Positions 59,749 to 64,000 of a stretch of 64,000 bases of DNA are shown here, piece by piece. Below the pieces are notes generated by a model. That model made no database searches, was not told where the DNA came from, and was given only the letters and a program-made list of their open reading frames with translations. Each line of letters starts with the position of its first letter. The first letter of the stretch is position 1. The stretch spans positions 31,810 through 95,809 of the forward strand of contig CAWFAI010000014.1 in NCBI GenBank assembly GCA_963813725.1, written 5' to 3'. The position numbers and the translations under genes are program-made. Origin of the DNA: VGBV01 sp963813725. Its GTDB lineage: Bacteria; Actinomycetota; Thermoleophilia; Solirubrobacterales; 70-9.

Positions 59749-60738
59749 ATGCCCGAGCTGCCCGAGGTCGAGACGATCCGGCGCCAGCTCGCGCCCGAGG
59801 TGACCGGCCGCACGATCGTCGGCGCCGAGGTGCTCGACGAGCGCCTCACCCGCCCCGAGCCGCCGGGGCTGCTGGCGCGGGGCCTGGAGGGACGCCGGAT
59901 CGAGCGGGTGGACCGCCGCGGCAAGTACCTGCTGCTGCGCCTGCAGGGCGAGGGCACGATGGCCCTGCACCTGCGGATGACCGGAAACGTGCTCTTGCGC
60001 CGCCCGGAGGGGCGCGACGCCGACGGCTCAGACCAGGTCGCGGACCTGATGGAGACCGACCCGCGTCTGGGCGGGCCGCGGCTGTACGAGTCCTCGACCG
60101 CCCTGCGCCACCTGCGCTTCCGCGCCGACCTCGACGACGGCTCTGAGCTGCTGTTCACGGACGTGCGCCGCTTCGGGACGGCGGTGCTGCTCGAGGGAGC
60201 CGAGGCGCTGGAGGAGTACCTCGCCCCGCGCGTCGGCGTCGAGCCGCTCTCGGATGAGCTCACCCCCGAGGCGCTCTGTCGGATGGCGGCGGGGCGCACC
60301 GCCCCGCTCAAGTCCTTCCTCCTCACCCAGACCGGCGTCGCGGGAATCGGCAACATCTATGCCGACGAGGCCCTGCACCGCGCCGAGCTGCACCCGCTCT
60401 CGCCGGCGGGGTCGATGAAGCCGGAGCACTGCGAGGCCCTGGTGGATGGGATCGTCGATGCGCTCGAGACCGGGCTCGCCGAAGGCGGCGCCTCGATAGA
60501 TGACTATCGCGACGCCCGCGGCGAGCGGGGCTCGATGCAGGACGAGTTCCTGGTGCACACCCGCGAGGGGCAGCCATGCCCGCGGTGCGCCGCGAGCGCT
60601 CGATATGAGCGCGAGGAGGATGTGCCGAGGATCGAGCGGATCGTGGTCGGCGGCCGCTCGACCTACTTCTGTCCCCGCTGCCAGGTGAAGCTGCGCAAGC
60701 GGCCCCGCCGCCGCAGCAGCAAAAGGACCGCTGCGTGA
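59749..60738 (+). CDS. mutM: Formamidopyrimidine-DNA glycosylase
   Basis: 329 aa, excises 8-oxoguanine and formamidopyrimidines. MPELPEVETIRRQLAPEVTG with catalytic Pro1/Glu2, GRRIERVDRRGKYLLLRL, helix-two-turn-helix IGNIYADEALHRAELHPL and a zinc finger with CPRCAASARY and STYFCPRCQ. Longer than E. coli Fpg (269) because of an insertion of about 30 residues after the RMTGN motif (RPEGRDADGSDQVADLMETD). Its stop overlaps the next start by 4 bp. Confidence 0.95.
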   Translation: MPELPEVETIRRQLAPEVTGRTIVGAEVLDERLTRPEPPGLLARGLEGRRIERVDRRGKYLLLRLQGEGTMALHLRMTGNVLLRRPEGRDADGSDQVADLMETDPRLGGPRLYESSTALRHLRFRADLDDGSELLFTDVRRFGTAVLLEGAEALEEYLAPRVGVEPLSDELTPEALCRMAAGRTAPLKSFLLTQTGVAGIGNIYADEALHRAELHPLSPAGSMKPEHCEALVDGIVDALETGLAEGGASIDDYRDARGERGSMQDEFLVHTREGQPCPRCAASARYEREEDVPRIERIVVGGRSTYFCPRCQVKLRKRPRRRSSKRTAA

Positions 60739-61685
60739 GCGAGCCGATCCCCCTTCCCGGTGGCTTCGAGGTGGGCCACTGGTCAGACCCCGTGGGGCTG
60801 ACCGGGTGCACGGTCGTGCTGCCGCCCGAGGGCTCGCGTGGCGGGGCCTGGGTGATGGGCGGCGGCCCCGGTACCCGGGAAACCGACGGCATGAGCCCGC
60901 TCAGCCGCTCTGAGGGTCCGACCGCCGTGCTGCTCACCGGCGGCAGCGCCTTCGGCCTCGCCGCCGCCGACGGCGTGGCGCGCTGGCTGGAGGAGCGCGA
61001 GCGCGGCGCCTGGACGCCGGCCGGCCCCGTGCCGCTCGTGCCCACCGCCGTCGTCTACGACATCGCGGGCGGCGACCCGAAGGCGCGACCCGGCCCAGAC
61101 GACGGCTACGCGGCGTGCGAGTCGGCCGCCCCCGGCGTCCCCGAACGCGGCGCGGTGGGCGTCGGCACCGGCGCTACGGTCGCCAAGGCGCTCGGACGCG
61201 AGGGCAGCTCACCCGGCGGCTTCGGCTACGCCGCGATGCGGACCGGCACGGGTCAGACCGTGTCCGCACTCGCCGCGGTCAACGCGGCCGGCGACGTCAT
61301 CGCGGAGGACGGTTCGATCCTGGTCGGCCCACGCGATGCGGAGGGAAACGTGATCAGCGGCGCCGAGGCGATGGCGGCGATGACCGAGCCGCCCGACCTG
61401 CGCGCGCCCGAGGGCGCCACGACCCTGATCTGCATCTGCACCGACGCCTCCCTGGACAAGCGCGAGTGCGGCATGGTCGCCCGCGCCGCCACCGCCGGCA
61501 TCGCCCGCGCCGTCGATCCGACCTTCACGCCGGTGGACGGCGACGTCGCTTTCTGCCTCGCCTCGGGCCTCGCCGCCGGACCGGGCGAGCAGCGTCCCTT
61601 CGCCGCGATGCAAGCGGGGGCCGCCGCGGCGACCGTGGCCGCCGCCGCCATTCGCGACGCCGTCAGCCGGGCCGGCGCGGCATAG
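60735..61685 (+). CDS. P1 family peptidase (DmpA/S58-like)
   Basis: 316 aa self-processing aminopeptidase family (Ntn-hydrolase-like). GLTGCTVVLPPEGSRGGAWV, LTGGSAFGLAAADGVARWLE, GAVGVGTGATVAKALG and TTLICICTDASLDKRECGMV match the P1/DmpA family; the self-cleavage site Gly-Ser/Thr lies near the GATTLI segment. Substrate unknown. GTG start overlapping mutM, so translated together. Confidence 0.9.
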   Translation: MSEPIPLPGGFEVGHWSDPVGLTGCTVVLPPEGSRGGAWVMGGGPGTRETDGMSPLSRSEGPTAVLLTGGSAFGLAAADGVARWLEERERGAWTPAGPVPLVPTAVVYDIAGGDPKARPGPDDGYAACESAAPGVPERGAVGVGTGATVAKALGREGSSPGGFGYAAMRTGTGQTVSALAAVNAAGDVIAEDGSILVGPRDAEGNVISGAEAMAAMTEPPDLRAPEGATTLICICTDASLDKRECGMVARAATAGIARAVDPTFTPVDGDVAFCLASGLAAGPGEQRPFAAMQAGAAAATVAAAAIRDAVSRAGAA

Positions 61686-61717
61686 TCGCGTCCGGGCGAT
61701 CCGGCAACTTGAGGGGG

Positions 61718-62437
61718 GTGCCCGGATCGTTCAAGACCCAGGCGGTCGTGCTGCGCAGCATCCGCTACGGCGAGGCCGACCGCATCCTCCACCTCTACTC
61801 CGCGACGCGGGGGAAGATCGGCGCGATCGCGAAGGGGTCGCGGCGGCCGAAGTCGCGCTTCGGCGGCAGGCTGGAGCCGTTCTTCCGGCTCGACCTGGTC
61901 CTGTACGAGGGTAGGGGCGAGCTCGCGACCGTGACCGGCGCCTCCACGGTGGACGGGTACGGGCGGCTGCGCTCGGACGGCGGTGCGCTGATGGCCGCCG
62001 GGCGCGGGTGCGACGCGGTCCTGCGCCTGTTCGGCGACGGCGAGCCCAATGAGCCCGCCTACAACCTGCTCTGCAGCTACCTGTCGCTGCTGGACGCCGA
62101 CCCCGCCATCACGAGCGAGCCCGGGCCCGCGCTCGCCTTCCGCCTGAAGCTGGCGCTGGCTGCGGGGTTCACCCCCGAGCTGGCGAGCTGCGCGCGCTGC
62201 GGCGAGGCCGAGCACCTGAGCGCGTTCTCGGGCGCGGCGGGCGGCGTCGTCTGCTCGAGCTGCGAGGGCGACGGCTTTCCCTTCACCGAGCAGGCTCACC
62301 GCTTCATGGTCGAGGCGCTGGCGCGGCCGCTCTCCGAGGCCCCGCCGGCCGAGCGCCAGGTCGCGGTCCTGACGGACCGCGCGGTGACCGAGACGCTCGA
62401 GCACCACGCGCACGTCCAGCTCCGGGCGGCGGCGTAG
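61718..62437 (+). CDS. recO: DNA repair protein RecO
   Basis: 239 aa. MPGSFKTQAVVLRSIRYGEA is the OB-fold start, GKIGAIAKGSRRPKSRFGGR the conserved loop, and CARCGEAEHLSAFSGAAGG then CSSCEG the zinc finger. RecO loads RecA onto SSB-coated DNA with RecR. GTG start at 61718. Confidence 0.93.
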   Translation: MPGSFKTQAVVLRSIRYGEADRILHLYSATRGKIGAIAKGSRRPKSRFGGRLEPFFRLDLVLYEGRGELATVTGASTVDGYGRLRSDGGALMAAGRGCDAVLRLFGDGEPNEPAYNLLCSYLSLLDADPAITSEPGPALAFRLKLALAAGFTPELASCARCGEAEHLSAFSGAAGGVVCSSCEGDGFPFTEQAHRFMVEALARPLSEAPPAERQVAVLTDRAVTETLEHHAHVQLRAAA

Positions 62438-62440
62438 GGC

Positions 62441-62833
62441 CTATGTCTTGTACTGCGTGATCGAGATCGCGTTGCCGGCGGGGTCGATGAACCAGGCGGC
62501 AAGCGCGAATCCGAGGTCGGCGATTCCGTCCTCGGTCTTAAGCTCGGGTGTGTCGTAATCCTCGATCTTCACTCCGCGCGCGCGGAGCTCGGCGACCTCC
62601 GCGGCGATGTCGGGCACTCGGAACTGCGCCTGGGTCTGATCGTCGCGCGTGCCCGTCGTGCTGGCGGTCACAGCCAGCTGGCTGTCGCCCCCGCATTTGA
62701 ACTCGACACCACCGCCGCCGTCCTCCTCGACCTCGTTGAGGATCTCGAGGCCGATCCTGTCCGCGTAGAAGGCCTTGGCCTCGGGCAGGTCTTTCGCCAG
62801 CAGGATCACGTCGACTGGATGGTCACTCAGCAT
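62441..62833 (-). CDS. VOC-family (glyoxalase-like) protein
   Basis: 130 aa with the beta-alpha-beta-beta-beta double module: VDVILLAKDLPEAKAFYADR, ILNEVEEDGGGGVEFKCGGD and DLGFALAAWFIDPAGNAISI. Vicinal-oxygen-chelate fold proteins include glyoxalases, dioxygenases and resistance proteins; which one is unknown. AGGAGGAG lies 4 nt before the ATG. Confidence 0.85.
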   Translation of the reverse strand: MLSDHPVDVILLAKDLPEAKAFYADRIGLEILNEVEEDGGGGVEFKCGGDSQLAVTASTTGTRDDQTQAQFRVPDIAAEVAELRARGVKIEDYDTPELKTEDGIADLGFALAAWFIDPAGNAISITQYKT

Positions 62834-62871
62834 TTCTCCTCCTGTCTGGGTTCAGCGCATTTGTGGTCGGC

Positions 62872-63227
62872 CTAACCGGCCGCGTAGTCATCCGCACCGA
62901 GGAAGTGGAGTGAGACGTAGGGCTCGTCGCCGACGACCCAGGAGTCGTGGCCGGGCGGGACGTGGAAGAGGTCGCCGGGTCCCATCACCAGCTCGGTGCC
63001 GTCGTCCATCTTCACCATCGCCTGGCCGCTGATCACCAGGCCGACGTGCTCGACCTCGCAGGACTCGGTGCCGGCGCTGGGACCGACGTGTTCGGACCAC
63101 TTCCAGCCGGGCTCGTAGGTGGCGCGGCCGACGGTGACGCCGCCGATCCGGACCAGTTCGAAGCGGCCCTTCTCGAACTCGCGCGTCTCGCCGGGCGATT
63201 CGAAGCGCTCGATCGAGACCGGCTCGC

Positions 63228-63231
<4 letters not shown>
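62872..63231 (-). CDS. Cupin-domain protein
   Basis: 119 aa single cupin. GGVTVGRATYEPGWKWSEHV (motif 1 with HV), SCEVEHVGLVISGQAMVKMD, and motif 2 ELVMGPGDLFHVPPGHDSWV (GDxxHxPxGH). Two His and a Glu would bind a metal. GTG start overlapping the SDR stop (GTGA), so made together with the SDR. Confidence 0.88.
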
Positions 63232-63990
<759 letters not shown>

Positions 63991-64000
63991 GCGGTCAGCC

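Overview
The window is high-GC DNA with the gene content and order of an actinobacterium. A deep-branching actinobacterial lineage of the Thermoleophilia/Solirubrobacterales type is my inference from the shikimate block, from synteny with Mycobacterium tuberculosis Rv1694-Rv1701, and from the large expansion of SnoaL-like proteins starting MSEENVE. Many genes carry a TANNNT hexamer 6-9 nt before the start codon and no Shine-Dalgarno, which points to common leaderless transcription. Single-base frameshifts occur across the whole window, including in recN, tlyA and pepP. Some are probably consensus errors, so each broken gene should be read with that in mind.

Layout. 1-1534: end of an MFS exporter and a small anchored protein. 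1654-5928: aroC, a fused aroK-aroB, aroQ and a frameshifted pepP. 5961-16550: accessory metabolism with a CPA2 antiporter, cytochrome P450, DHFR-like reductase, a quinol-type nitric oxide reductase coupled to a zinc-ribbon membrane protein, an SQR-like flavoprotein, an MgtE-like and a VIT-like transporter, and a methyltransferase.

16190-32137: a head-to-tail array of about 17 SnoaL/NTF2-like loci on the minus strand. All share the same first ~7 codons and the same last ~9 codons and are joined in one of two stereotyped ways: a ~120-bp repeat, or the direct in-frame junction TAG-GCG-ATG. A rhodanese and a SAM methyltransferase carry the same opening codons. The array also holds a tRNA-Arg 3' fragment, a GNAT gene, a relic of a phage/contractile-injection baseplate protein, a TPR-thrombospondin-3 membrane protein, a decayed PiT/DUF47 phosphate uptake pair and a CPBP protease. 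The block from 5.9 to 32.2 kb separates aroC-KB-Q-pepP from efp-nusB, which are contiguous in other actinobacteria, so it looks like an island grown inside an essential operon.

32244-39286: efp, an MBL hydrolase, LtrA, nusB, a HAD phosphatase, an XseB-like small protein, ispA and dxs. 39138-47579: membrane proteins, cyclopropane fatty acid synthase, an MFS exporter, an SR/K-rich DNA-binding-like protein, a secreted small protein, an HTH-membrane-glycine-repeat protein and a YWTD-type propeller. 47724-59693: tlyA, nadK, recN, steA, steB/mctB, a MraY-like gene, pyrG, M20 peptidase, DUF3866, NUDIX and xerD. 59749-63990: mutM, a P1-family (S58) peptidase, recO, then VOC, cupin and SDR genes on the minus strand.
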